From an uncultured Steroidobacter sp. (GTDB taxonomy: Bacteria > Pseudomonadota > Gammaproteobacteria > Steroidobacterales > Steroidobacteraceae): a stretch of DNA of 64,000 bases. How positions within the stretch are numbered: the first letter of the stretch is position 1; every line of letters starts with the position of its first letter. The stretch covers positions 1 through 64,000 of the forward strand of contig NZ_CALFXI010000005.1 of assembly GCF_937958065.1 (NCBI RefSeq), given 5' to 3'. The notes beneath the pieces were generated by a model. The model searched no databases and was not told the DNA's origin. It was given only the letters and a program-made list of their open reading frames with translations. A program made the position numbers and the translations under genes. This document shows positions 23,152 to 32,364 of this stretch, piece after piece.

Positions 23152-25893
23152 CTAGCGCCGTTTGGTCATAGTCAATGTGACGGTTGCAGCTTCCAACGCT
23201 GCTGACTCTGCGCGAACCGTAACTTTCCCGGTCTGGCCCGGCTTGCCACGCACAATCACCAACGCCAATCCATTGAACGCCTCGCGCTCGGGCGATTGGA
23301 ACGGCACGAAGCTGGTGGGGTCGCCGTTATCGGTGGCGACGATTTCCCCAGGGCCATCGAGGCTGAAGCGGATGGAGTTCTTCGCGGTCGGTGCGGGCAG
23401 ACCGTTCTTGTCCAGCACGCGAACGGTGACGAACGACAAGTCCAGGCCGTCGGCTTGGATCGTCGAGCGATCGGCGGTGAGCTCCAGTTTCGCGGGCGCA
23501 TCGGCGGTGCGCACGGAGGCTGTGGCCCATTCCTTGCCGTCCTTGTAACTCACTGCCCGCAGCTCGCCCGGCTCGTAAGTCACATAGTCCCAACGCAGGC
23601 GATATTCGTAAGCCGCGCGCTTCTTCCTGCCTTGCGACTTGCCGTTGACGAACAGCTCGGCTTCATCGCCGGAAGTAATCAAATGAACCGGCGTGACTTC
23701 CCCTTCGCGGCCCGGCCACGTCCAGTGGGGCAGCAGATGCGCGAGCGGCAGCTCCGGTCGCCACTTCGCTTGATACAAATAGAAGCGATCCTTCTTGAAC
23801 CCCGCGAGGTCGATGATCCCCGAATAAGAACTGCGTGACGAATAGTACGGAGTCGGTTCGCCGAGATAATCCCAACCGGTCCACACGAACTCGCCAGCAA
23901 CGTACGGATGCTGATCCTGCGCGGCGAACGCGCGATCGGCGGAGGTGCCGAAGTCGGCGGCGTGCAACTCGTAAGCGCTGACTTGCCGGGTCTTCGGATC
24001 GCCGCCCGACCCAGGCCGCACCGGGCCGCTGATGCTGCCGGACACTGGGAATTGATATTCGCCGCGACTGCTGAGTGCCGACGCGCTTTCGCTGCTGAGA
24101 ATGACCTTGTTGGGGAAGCGTTCGCGGAACGCGGGGAACTGCCCGGGCAGGCTGCGGATGCCGGCGCCTTGATAGTTCAGGCTGATCACATCGACTGCGG
24201 CGGGCAAGGGCATGTCCGGCTTCGCCCAATTCATTGCAGTCGTCGCAAGCCGCGTCGGGTCTTCCTCGCGAACGATGCTCACCAGCCTGTTTGCGATCGC
24301 CGCGCCATGCTCGCCAGTGTACTGCTCGCCGACTTCGTTGCCGACACTCCACAGAATGATGGAAGGATGGTTTCGATCCCGACGCAGCATGGAGCGCAGG
24401 TCCTGCTCGTGCCAGTCCGGGAAGATCAGGTGAAAGTCGAGCGGGGTTTTCTTGCGCTCCCACACGTCGAACACTTCGTCCATGACCAGCAGGCCCATCC
24501 GATCGGTCAGCTCTAGCAGCTCCGGCGCGGGTGGGTTGTGGCTCATGCGCACGGCGTTCACGCCCATTTCCTGCAGGATCTCCAGCTGGCGCTCGGCCGC
24601 GCGCACGTTGAAGGCCGCGCCGAGCGCGCCAAGGTCGTGATGGTTGTTGACGCCGTTGAGTGGAATGCGTTCGTCGTTCACGAACACGCCATTGTTCGGA
24701 TCGAGGCGCAAGGAGCGAATGCCGAAGCGCGTCTCGTATCGATCGATGGCCTTGCCGGCACGCGACACCGTCGTCACGGCCACATAACGGTTTGGCGTTT
24801 GCGTCGGTCGCGGGCCCCACAGGCGCGGATTCGCGAGCGTTGTCGAGCCTGTTACCTGAGCGCTTGCGCCAGCCGCGATACGTGCATTGCCATGCTTGAT
24901 CTTCGCGACGACACCGCCCGTTCGCTTGCCGCCAGCGTCCAAGGCATAGACATCGGTCGAAACATCGACCGAGACCTCGGTCTGCGAATCGTTGTCGATG
25001 GAGACCGCAAGCTCGATGGTAGCCGCCGCTTTGGAAACCTGCGGTGTCGTGATCCGAGTTCCCCAGTGACCCACGTGCACCCGGTTCGTCTTCGTCAACC
25101 AGACATTGCGGTACAGGCCGCCGCCCGGATACCAGCGCGCCGAGTGCGGCGGATTGTCGAGACGGACGACGAGTTGATTCGGGCCGCCGAAGTTCACGTG
25201 GGGAGTGAGATCGAGGCGGAACGAGTTGTAACCGTACGGCCAACCGCCGACGAGCTTGCCGTTGAGCCACACGGTGGCGTACGACATGGCGCCATCGATA
25301 TCCAGAAAGATCGAGCGATCGCGGTCGCGCGCCGGGATTTCCAGCTGCTTTCGATACCAGCCGATGCCCCAGCTCGGCAGTCGGCCCATGCCGCCGTACG
25401 GGCCTTCGGTGAGGAACGGGCCGGTGATCGCCCAATCGTGCGGCAGCGTGACTTCGCGCCAGCGGCTGTCGTCGAAGCCCGCCTGCACATAGGAAACATC
25501 GCCGCCGGGATTGCCCGCCGGACGTTGATATCGACGCGCCGGATCTTTGATGAAGGCATTGCCCGACGGCAGGATCCATGGCTTCAAGACCTGCTGCCTC
25601 GCCGCCGCCACCTTCGCGGCTTCCTCGGGTTTCGCGTCCGCGTCCTTGCCGTCTTCGGTGAGCGTGACGACGGGGCGCACGTCATACATCAGCGGAGTCG
25701 TCAGGCCAGGCGGATCGCCCATTTGAAAGCGCCAGCCGGAGTTGATGGAGATGCGCTCGCCTGGCGCCGTGGTCTGAGCCGCGACCCAGGCCGGCAGGGC
25801 GAGTGACAGCGTGCAGATCAGAGCGCTACGCCAATTCAGGAACGCGCCCAGCGGGCGACCCGCGTCGCCGCGTGGGCGGAAACAAATTCGCAT
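23152..25893 (-). CDS. Secreted glycoside hydrolase family 2 protein (beta-galactosidase-like)
   Basis: 913 residues with a signal peptide (SALICTLSLALPAWVAA). Domains in order: sugar-binding jelly roll (about 40-230), immunoglobulin-like domain (about 260-370), TIM barrel (about 375-690), DUF4982-type domain (about 705-790), and an invasin-like Ig domain at the end. The acid/base Glu is in WSVGNEVGEQ and the nucleophile likely the Glu of ILSSESASA. It should hydrolyse beta-linked galactose, glucuronate or mannose from polysaccharide in the periplasm or outside. ATG 25893. It is divergent from a secreted esterase gene, suggesting joint plant-polymer breakdown. Confidence 0.9.
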   Translation of the reverse strand: MRICFRPRGDAGRPLGAFLNWRSALICTLSLALPAWVAAQTTAPGERISINSGWRFQMGDPPGLTTPLMYDVRPVVTLTEDGKDADAKPEEAAKVAAARQQVLKPWILPSGNAFIKDPARRYQRPAGNPGGDVSYVQAGFDDSRWREVTLPHDWAITGPFLTEGPYGGMGRLPSWGIGWYRKQLEIPARDRDRSIFLDIDGAMSYATVWLNGKLVGGWPYGYNSFRLDLTPHVNFGGPNQLVVRLDNPPHSARWYPGGGLYRNVWLTKTNRVHVGHWGTRITTPQVSKAAATIELAVSIDNDSQTEVSVDVSTDVYALDAGGKRTGGVVAKIKHGNARIAAGASAQVTGSTTLANPRLWGPRPTQTPNRYVAVTTVSRAGKAIDRYETRFGIRSLRLDPNNGVFVNDERIPLNGVNNHHDLGALGAAFNVRAAERQLEILQEMGVNAVRMSHNPPAPELLELTDRMGLLVMDEVFDVWERKKTPLDFHLIFPDWHEQDLRSMLRRDRNHPSIILWSVGNEVGEQYTGEHGAAIANRLVSIVREEDPTRLATTAMNWAKPDMPLPAAVDVISLNYQGAGIRSLPGQFPAFRERFPNKVILSSESASALSSRGEYQFPVSGSISGPVRPGSGGDPKTRQVSAYELHAADFGTSADRAFAAQDQHPYVAGEFVWTGWDYLGEPTPYYSSRSSYSGIIDLAGFKKDRFYLYQAKWRPELPLAHLLPHWTWPGREGEVTPVHLITSGDEAELFVNGKSQGRKKRAAYEYRLRWDYVTYEPGELRAVSYKDGKEWATASVRTADAPAKLELTADRSTIQADGLDLSFVTVRVLDKNGLPAPTAKNSIRFSLDGPGEIVATDNGDPTSFVPFQSPEREAFNGLALVIVRGKPGQTGKVTVRAESAALEAATVTLTMTKRR

Positions 25894-26027
25894 CGGTGGA
25901 ATCCTTGAACGGCACGTCCGGCGCCGGTTCTGGCATTATCTCAGACAATTGCAATCGCGTCTAAACCGGGCAAACTGCTGCATACTTCGGCGCGCGGTCG
26001 CTGACGGGATTGCCACGAGGAGAGCTG

Positions 26028-26885
26028 ATGGTCGTTCGTTGTGCTTTGTTGATCGGAATGTGGTGCTTGCTGTCGGCGACAGCGTTGCAGGCGGAGAGCA
26101 TCGCCGCCCGATTGGAGTACGGCACAGAGAGCAACATCGCGTACTACGACGCCGCGGCTCTGGCACGCGCCGACCGATATCAGAAGGAGCAGGGCAAGCT
26201 CGATGTCTATTATCCGAAGGGAACGAAGGGATTCGCCACGCTCGTGTGGTTTCATGGCGGCGGGTTGACGGGTGGCAATCGTTACTTCCCCAACCTGAAA
26301 GATCAGGGCATCGCGCTGGTTGCCGCGAGCTATCGATTGGCGCCAAAGGCGCAGCCGCCGGCATACATCGAAGACAGCGCGGCTGCGGTGGCCTGGGTGC
26401 TCAAGAACATCGAACGCTACGGTGGCGATCCGAAGCAGGTGTTCGTCGCCGGTCATTCCGCCGGCGCATATCTTGCGACGATGATCGCGATGGATCCAAA
26501 GTGGCTCGCCGCGCACAAAGTATCCAATCAGTCTCTGGCTGGCGTGATCCCGGTCAGCGGGCAGATGACCACGCACTTCACGGTCAAGAGCCAGCGCGGC
26601 GACAAGGGCCCGCAGCTACGGCCCATCATCGATGAGTACGCGCCGCTCTATCATGCCGCCAATGAGTTTCCACCGATGTGCCTGATCGTGGGCGGCCGGG
26701 AGATCGAGTTCAAGTCACGCGTTGAAGAGAACGAGCTGATGGCGGTGACCTTGCGCAATCTGGGTCACAAGAACGTGGAGTTCTACGAGATGGCGGGGCT
26801 CGATCACGGCACCGTGGAGCAAGGAGCGATGATCATCATCCGCGGATTCATGCAGCGGACGCTGAAGGGAAACGCGAAGGAGTAG
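26028..26885 (+). CDS. Secreted alpha/beta hydrolase, carboxylesterase/BD-FAE type
   Basis: 285 residues with a signal peptide (CALLIGMWCLLSATALQA). The oxyanion motif is WFHGGGLTGG, the nucleophile elbow AGHSAGAYLA, and the catalytic His in GLDHGTVE, the layout of HSL-like carboxylesterases and bifunctional polysaccharide deacetylase/feruloyl esterases. ATG 26028 is chosen for its CGAGGAGAG ribosome site; an upstream in-frame ATG at 26010 would put a charged segment before the leader. It may remove ester groups from polymers attacked by the divergent GH2 enzyme (inference). Confidence 0.85.
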   Translation: MVVRCALLIGMWCLLSATALQAESIAARLEYGTESNIAYYDAAALARADRYQKEQGKLDVYYPKGTKGFATLVWFHGGGLTGGNRYFPNLKDQGIALVAASYRLAPKAQPPAYIEDSAAAVAWVLKNIERYGGDPKQVFVAGHSAGAYLATMIAMDPKWLAAHKVSNQSLAGVIPVSGQMTTHFTVKSQRGDKGPQLRPIIDEYAPLYHAANEFPPMCLIVGGREIEFKSRVEENELMAVTLRNLGHKNVEFYEMAGLDHGTVEQGAMIIIRGFMQRTLKGNAKE

Positions 26886-26888
26886 GCC

Positions 26889-27791
26889 CTACGTCCGTCG
26901 CTTCGCATTCTCCAGTGCATCGATCGTCCGCGGCCAATCATCTTTCAGCAGCCGCGACAGCGCCCGATCGGCGAGCAGCTTGCCGCCGGTCTGGCAGCGG
27001 GGGCAATAGTTCGTTTCGTTCTCCGCATAACGAATGCGCTGCACTGCCGTGCCGCACACGGGGCACGGCTCACCGAACTTGCCATGCACAGCCATTTCCT
27101 TTCGGAACGCGGTGACTTTCTCCGGAAAGCCGCGCGTGGCTTCGGTGCGCAGCCGCTCGATCCACTCGGTCAGCACTTCTTGAACGGCGTCGTATAACCG
27201 CTGCCATTGATCGTCGTCGAGCTGTTTGGTCTGGATCATGGGCGAGAGCCGGGCGCGATGCAGGATCTCGTCGGAGTACGCATTGCCGATGCCGCTCAGA
27301 ATGGTTGGATCGGTGAGCGCCCGTTTGAGCGTGTGATTGCGTTCGCTCATGCGCTCGCGAAACAGCTGCGGATCGACGCCGAGCACGTCGAGCCCGCCGC
27401 GATCGTGCTCTTCGAGTTGCGCCTCACTGGCCACGACGTGGAGCGAGGCTCGCCGTTTCGTGCCTGCTTCGGTCAGCGTCAGCACACCATTGTCGAAGTC
27501 GAGCTGGAGCAGCGGCCCGCGAATCTTGCCGCGGTGGCCCGGCTCATACCAATGCAGCCGACCCGCGATCATCAGGTGAATCACCAGCCACACGTCGTTG
27601 TCGAAGCCGATCGCGATGCGTTTGCCGAGCCGACGCAACTTTGTCACGACATGGCCTGCGCAGCTTTGCAGCGGCGGTTCGGCGGTGCGCAGCAGGAACG
27701 GATTCTTCAGCAGAATCCGCTCCAGCCGGTGCCCGACGATGCGGGCTTCGAGCGACTCGATATAAACAGCGACGTCAGGCAGCTCTGGCAT
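26889..27791 (-). CDS. Formamidopyrimidine-DNA glycosylase/endonuclease VIII family protein
   Basis: 300 residues beginning MPELPDVAVYIE: the catalytic Pro2 and Glu3 are exposed after Met removal, though the usual second Glu of PELPE is Asp. The helix-two-turn-helix region includes GIGNAYSDEILH, and the C-terminal zinc finger is CPVC...CPRC. It excises oxidised bases and nicks DNA at abasic sites. ATG 27791, 24 bp after a MacB-type permease gene, so likely cotranscribed with the efflux operon. Whether it prefers 8-oxoguanine (Fpg) or pyrimidines (Nei) is uncertain. Confidence 0.88.
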   Translation of the reverse strand: MPELPDVAVYIESLEARIVGHRLERILLKNPFLLRTAEPPLQSCAGHVVTKLRRLGKRIAIGFDNDVWLVIHLMIAGRLHWYEPGHRGKIRGPLLQLDFDNGVLTLTEAGTKRRASLHVVASEAQLEEHDRGGLDVLGVDPQLFRERMSERNHTLKRALTDPTILSGIGNAYSDEILHRARLSPMIQTKQLDDDQWQRLYDAVQEVLTEWIERLRTEATRGFPEKVTAFRKEMAVHGKFGEPCPVCGTAVQRIRYAENETNYCPRCQTGGKLLADRALSRLLKDDWPRTIDALENAKRRT

Positions 27792-27815
27792 ACGTGCCTA
27801 ACGGCCGGGCCGGGG

Positions 27816-29009
27816 TCAGAGTTCGCGCAGACCGGTCGTGATCGGCAACTTCGCCGCGCGCAGACTGGGCAGCAGTCCACCGATGAAGCCGAGGATCAGC
27901 GCGTAAGTCAGCCCCTGGATCAATAGCGGCGGTGTCACGGTGAAGGCGAACGTCAGCTGACTGAAGGTCGCGAAGTTCATGGTCGAGGCGCGTACGCCAT
28001 TGAACGCGAGATACGACACGATCATGCCGACCGCGCCGCCCACCAGGCCGATCAGCAGCCCCTCGACGAGCACCGACGTGATCACGGGCGCGGGACCAAA
28101 GCCCAGCGCACGCAAAGTTGCGATCTCGCGTGTGCGGGACGACACGGCCGAGTACATCGTGTTGAGCGCCGCGAAGATCGCGCCCAGCCCCATGAGGATG
28201 GCGATCGCGCTGCCGATGGTGCTCACCAGTGTCACCAGAATCTTGGACTGTTCGGCGTAGTACTGTTTCTCGCTGAGCACGCGCACGTTGAGGCGCGGAT
28301 TGGTCGACAACTCATCCTTGAACGCCTGCATCGCGCTCGGGCTCGTGAGCTTCACGCGCATGGATTGATATGACGTGCCGCGGTTGTACGCACCCTGGAG
28401 CACGGTGGCATCGGTCCAGATTTCCGATTCGGCGACGCTGCCCCGATCCTCGAAGATGCCCGTGATCGTCCAGTTGGCGTTGCCCAGCCGCAGCTGGCTG
28501 CCCACCGTGAGCCCCGAGAACTGCATGCTGGCGCCTTTGCCGACGACGACTTCGAACTTGCCGGGCGTGAAGTTCTCGCCCTCGACGATCTTGAAGTTCC
28601 TGCGCAGCTTCGCTGCCTGTGGGCCGACGCCACGCAAAGGAACATTCGCCGCCGTGCCTGTGCTCTTCAGCGGCACATCGACCACGACGTACAGTTCGGG
28701 AGACGCCACGGGCCCGTCCTCGTCGCGTGCCGCTTCTCTGGCATCAGCGATCAGGCGCGTCTGTTCCTGACTGAGGCCGCTGCCCATTTCGTCCGTCGCG
28801 CCATTGCGCAGCACGATGGCGACATCGTCGGAGCCGGAGATCTCCAGCACGGCTTTGAAGCCCTCGGCGATGGACAACACGCCGATGAGCACGGTGACGA
28901 CGCCGGCGATGCCGATCAGCGCGACGATGGACGACGCCACTCGCTGCGACATGTTGCGCACGTTCATGCTCGTGATCGCGGCAATCTGAGCCCAAGCATT
29001 GTTCGACAT
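27816..29009 (-). CDS. MacB/FtsX-type ABC transporter permease
   Basis: 397 residues: an N-terminal membrane helix (about 20-45, VASSIVALIGIAGVVTVLIGVL), a large periplasmic MacB_PCD domain (about 50-260), and three C-terminal helices forming the FtsX domain (about 265-390), which includes REIATLRALGFGPAPVITSVL. It is an inner-membrane subunit of a type VII ABC system. It sits 19 bp after a second permease gene, following ATPase and adaptor genes. Such tripartite systems export peptides, macrolides or lipoproteins; the substrate here is unknown. Confidence 0.87.
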   Translation of the reverse strand: MSNNAWAQIAAITSMNVRNMSQRVASSIVALIGIAGVVTVLIGVLSIAEGFKAVLEISGSDDVAIVLRNGATDEMGSGLSQEQTRLIADAREAARDEDGPVASPELYVVVDVPLKSTGTAANVPLRGVGPQAAKLRRNFKIVEGENFTPGKFEVVVGKGASMQFSGLTVGSQLRLGNANWTITGIFEDRGSVAESEIWTDATVLQGAYNRGTSYQSMRVKLTSPSAMQAFKDELSTNPRLNVRVLSEKQYYAEQSKILVTLVSTIGSAIAILMGLGAIFAALNTMYSAVSSRTREIATLRALGFGPAPVITSVLVEGLLIGLVGGAVGMIVSYLAFNGVRASTMNFATFSQLTFAFTVTPPLLIQGLTYALILGFIGGLLPSLRAAKLPITTGLREL

Positions 29010-29028
29010 GATGCTGTTCCTTCCTGGC

Positions 29029-30186
29029 TCAAGTCTTGCGCAAGGCGTCGACGATCTTCAGTCGCGATGCCTGCGCACAGGGCAGGGCCGCGGCCAGCCC
29101 GCCGAGCAGTACGATCAATACCACGCCGATGCCCCAGGTCGCGGCCGGCATGCCGAGCACGGGGAAGAACTGCGCGACCGCGGCCCCGATGCCCTTGCTC
29201 GCGAGTGCGGCCAGACCCAGGCCGATCAAGCCGCCCAGCGCGGTGACCAGAATCGCTTCGGCAAGGATCAGCAGCGTGACGCCCGCGCCGGAGAAACCCA
29301 GCGTCTTCATGACGCCGATCTCGTTGATGCGCTCACGAATCGACTGGCCCATGGTGTTGGCGGTAACCAGCAGCATGGTGAAGAACACCGCCGCGGCGAC
29401 GAACGTTAGCAGCTTGCCGATGTTGCCCATCTGGTTCGCGAAACCCTGGATGAAGGCCTTTTCGGTGGAGGTCTTGGTTTCGGCGGAGGAATTCACGAAC
29501 AGATCGTCGATGGCGCGCGCGATGTCCGCCGAGCGCGCCGGATCGCTGACCTTGACGACCACCCAGCCGATCATGTCGTGAATTTCGTTGCGCGACTCGT
29601 TGAGGTAGTCGTAATGGAAATAGATGCTCTGGTTGTCGCCGTTGCTGGCTTCATAGATGCCGGCGATCTTCATCGGCCAGACGTTGCCGCCGTCGTCCTT
29701 GCGGGTCCAGATATTGGAGCGCAGCGGGACGGTGTCGCCGACCTTCCAGCCAAAGCGCTGCGCCACCATCGGGCCGACGATGGCGCTGCTGCGATCCTGC
29801 AGGAATGCCTGCTTCTGCTCGGGCTTCAGCTCGTATTCGCTGTACACCTCGAAGAAGGTCGGGGCTTCGACGGCGAATGCCGGCAGCTGGTTGCGATCTT
29901 CCTGGTAGATGGCGCCGAACCAATCCTGCGACGACGCGACCACCACGCCCTCGACGCCCTTGATCCGGTTCAGATACGAGAGCGGCAACGACTGCACGAA
30001 CGAAGTCTTGTGCATGGTGATCAAACGATCGATGCCGGCGAGCTCGGGGCTGCCGGACATCGCGACGCGCAGCGTCTGCATCAGACCGAACAGCAGAAAC
30101 GCGACGATGATGGATGCCAGCGTCAGGCTGGTGCGCAGGCGTTTGCGCCCCAGGTTGGCCCACAGCAAAGGTAAGTACTTGAGCAT
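29029..30186 (-). CDS. MacB/FtsX-type ABC transporter permease
   Basis: 385 residues with the same architecture as its neighbour: helix near 20-40 (TSLTLASIIVAFLLFGLMQT), periplasmic MacB_PCD domain, and three C-terminal FtsX helices containing RERINEIGVMKTLGFSGAGV. The two permeases are different enough in the periplasmic part to suggest a heterodimer. ATG 30186, 9 bp after the ATPase stop. Part of an operon on the minus strand reading adaptor, ATPase, permease, permease, DNA glycosylase. Confidence 0.88.
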   Translation of the reverse strand: MLKYLPLLWANLGRKRLRTSLTLASIIVAFLLFGLMQTLRVAMSGSPELAGIDRLITMHKTSFVQSLPLSYLNRIKGVEGVVVASSQDWFGAIYQEDRNQLPAFAVEAPTFFEVYSEYELKPEQKQAFLQDRSSAIVGPMVAQRFGWKVGDTVPLRSNIWTRKDDGGNVWPMKIAGIYEASNGDNQSIYFHYDYLNESRNEIHDMIGWVVVKVSDPARSADIARAIDDLFVNSSAETKTSTEKAFIQGFANQMGNIGKLLTFVAAAVFFTMLLVTANTMGQSIRERINEIGVMKTLGFSGAGVTLLILAEAILVTALGGLIGLGLAALASKGIGAAVAQFFPVLGMPAATWGIGVVLIVLLGGLAAALPCAQASRLKIVDALRKT

Positions 30187-30195
30187 GGCCTCACC

Positions 30196-30888
30196 TCATG
30201 CCGCGGCTTCGCGGCCCAGCTGACCCTTGTTCAAGTGCAGTACATGCTTGGCGCGAGCCGCGGCGTGCGGATCGTGCGTCACCATGATGATGGTCTTGCC
30301 CTGCTGCTGATTCAGAGCTTGCAGCAGGTCCAGGATTTCATCGCCCGACTTGCGATCCAGATCGCCGGTGGGCTCGTCACACAACAACAGCGTGGGATCG
30401 GAAACGATCGCGCGCGCGATGCCGACGCGTTGCTCCTGACCGCCCGACAACTCTCTGGGCTTGTGATGCGCGCGTTCGCTCAATCCGACCAGGCTCAGCG
30501 CGGCGTTCGCGCGCTTGCGTCGTTCCGCGGCCGACAGCTTCGTCAGCAACAACGGCAGCTCGACGTTGCGCTCGGCGGTCAGCACCGGCAGCAGGTTATA
30601 CATCTGGAACACGAAACCGACGTGATTGGCGCGCCAGCGGCCCAGGTCGCCATCGGTCATCGAGTCCGTGCGCGTGCCGGCGATCTCGATGGTGCCCGCG
30701 GTCGGCCGGTCGATGCCGCCGATCAGATTCAGCAGAGTGGACTTGCCCGAGCCCGAGGGCCCCATCAGTGCCAGGAAATCGCCCTTGGGAATGTCCAGGT
30801 CGAGAGCATGCAGCACGTGCACGGTCTCGGCGCCCCGCTTGTAATCCTTTGCCACCCCACGCAGTCGAACCAGCGATTCATCAGCCAT
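30196..30888 (-). CDS. ABC transporter ATP-binding protein (MacB/LolD type)
   Basis: 230 residues. Walker A is GPSGSGKST, the signature LSGGQEQRVGIARA, Walker B LLLCDEPTGDLD and the switch His in VTHDPHAAAR. Size and motifs match LolD/MacB-type ATPases that drive mechanotransmission rather than transport through a channel. ATG 30888, 4 bp after the adaptor stop, with the two permease genes immediately downstream, so the complex is likely ATPase dimer plus the two FtsX permeases. Confidence 0.92.
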   Translation of the reverse strand: MADESLVRLRGVAKDYKRGAETVHVLHALDLDIPKGDFLALMGPSGSGKSTLLNLIGGIDRPTAGTIEIAGTRTDSMTDGDLGRWRANHVGFVFQMYNLLPVLTAERNVELPLLLTKLSAAERRKRANAALSLVGLSERAHHKPRELSGGQEQRVGIARAIVSDPTLLLCDEPTGDLDRKSGDEILDLLQALNQQQGKTIIMVTHDPHAAARAKHVLHLNKGQLGREAAA

Positions 30889-30892
30889 GGTG

Positions 30893-32134
30893 TCACTCCG
30901 CTTTGTTTTTGACCGGGGCGCCCTCGGCGAGGCCCTGGACCGGTTTCCCTACAAGGACGTCGCCAGCGGCGATTCCCGACAAGACTTCTGTTTGGCCGCT
31001 ACGTACGCCACCGGTGCGCACCGCGACCCGTTCCACCGAGCCATCGCGCACACGCCAGACGTACGCGGTCTCACCGTCTTTCATGATGGCTTCGCTCGGC
31101 ACGCGCACGGCGGGGCGGGCGGCCGCAGCGGCGGGCTCGCCGGCGCGGTCGTCGAGGAAGCTCACCTTCACTCCCATGTCGGGGAGGATGCGCGGATCGA
31201 GCTCATCGAACCCGATGCGCACGCGCACCGTCGCCTTCTGTCGATCGGCGGTCGGCACGATATTGATGACGTGACACGGAATGGTCCAATCCGGATACGC
31301 GTCCAGCACGGCTTCGGTTTTTTGTCCGGCCTTGACCCGATTGATGAAGGCCTCGTTCACATCGACCTCAATTTCTCGCGAATCCATGTCAACGACTGTC
31401 GCAATTCCGGTGCGGGTGAAACCGCCGCCGGCGGAAATCGGAGAAATCATTTCGCCGGGCTGCGCGTCCTTGGAGACCACGACGCCAGTGAACGGCGCAC
31501 GCACCAGCAAATCGTCGAGATCCTGAGCGCGCACGCGAACGCTGCTCTGGGCCACTTTCACTTCGCTCTTCAATGCTTCCAGCCGTGCCTGCAGCGCGCC
31601 GTATTCCGCCTGCGCCGAATCGAGCGCCTGTTCGCTGACCAGCTTGTCGGCTCGCAGCTGCTGCGTGCGGCGCAGATTGCGTTCAGCTTCGGCCAGACGC
31701 ACTTCGATTTCCTGCAGATTCTTGGTGGCAGCTTCGAGCTGACGTTCGGCGAGCTCGAGCTGCGGGCGAATGGTTGTATCGTCGAGGCGCGCGAGCAACT
31801 CGCCTTCCTTGACCTCGTTGCCTTCCTCGGTGAACACCTCGGCAACCTTGCCTGTGACTTTTGCCGACACAGTGGCCTGACGACGTGCGACCACGTAGCC
31901 CGAAGCATTCAACACGGAGCCGCCGCCACCACCGCTGCTGGAAGTAGCGACCGCAGTTACTGTTTCCACCTCGATGGCGTTGTCGCGGAAGAAGGCATAT
32001 GCCGCCGCCACCACCGCCAGCCCCAGGACCACCGCTATGAACCATTTGTAGAGGCCACCCTGGCGGCTGTCGCGAGCGGGTTCCGGGCCGCGTTCGATAC
32101 GGAGGCTGTCGAGTGCGTTCTGATCGAATGACAT
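30893..32134 (-). CDS. Periplasmic adaptor (MacA/HlyD family) of an ABC efflux system
   Basis: 413 residues: one N-terminal membrane anchor (WFIAVVLGLAVVAAAYAF, about 32-50), a lipoyl half (GYVVARRQATVSAKVTGKV), a long coiled-coil hairpin (about 115-215), the second lipoyl half (RAPFTGVVVSKDAQPGE) and beta-barrel/proximal domains. First gene of the minus-strand MacAB-type operon. ATG 32134 is chosen over an upstream TTG for its AAGG ribosome site. It would connect the inner-membrane permeases to an outer-membrane factor encoded elsewhere. The divergent promoter region is shared with a second such operon. Confidence 0.88.
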   Translation of the reverse strand: MSFDQNALDSLRIERGPEPARDSRQGGLYKWFIAVVLGLAVVAAAYAFFRDNAIEVETVTAVATSSSGGGGGSVLNASGYVVARRQATVSAKVTGKVAEVFTEEGNEVKEGELLARLDDTTIRPQLELAERQLEAATKNLQEIEVRLAEAERNLRRTQQLRADKLVSEQALDSAQAEYGALQARLEALKSEVKVAQSSVRVRAQDLDDLLVRAPFTGVVVSKDAQPGEMISPISAGGGFTRTGIATVVDMDSREIEVDVNEAFINRVKAGQKTEAVLDAYPDWTIPCHVINIVPTADRQKATVRVRIGFDELDPRILPDMGVKVSFLDDRAGEPAAAAARPAVRVPSEAIMKDGETAYVWRVRDGSVERVAVRTGGVRSGQTEVLSGIAAGDVLVGKPVQGLAEGAPVKNKAE

Positions 32135-32364
32135 GGAAGCCTTGAGTCCCTTTAGCAACCGCGCGCTGCGAACGACGTGCGCGATATTGGTATATGCGAG
32201 GAAAGCCAGTGCCGATGCCGGCAGGCGGCACGGATTCTAATCCCGAGGGCCCGGCGGAAGTAAGGCGCATCGGTGAAAAGCCGCGCAGCGCCGGTGAGAT
32301 CGGCTGATAATCCGCCGGTGACTTCGATATCTGCGCGACCCGCGGTCCAGGACCAAGCCGACTC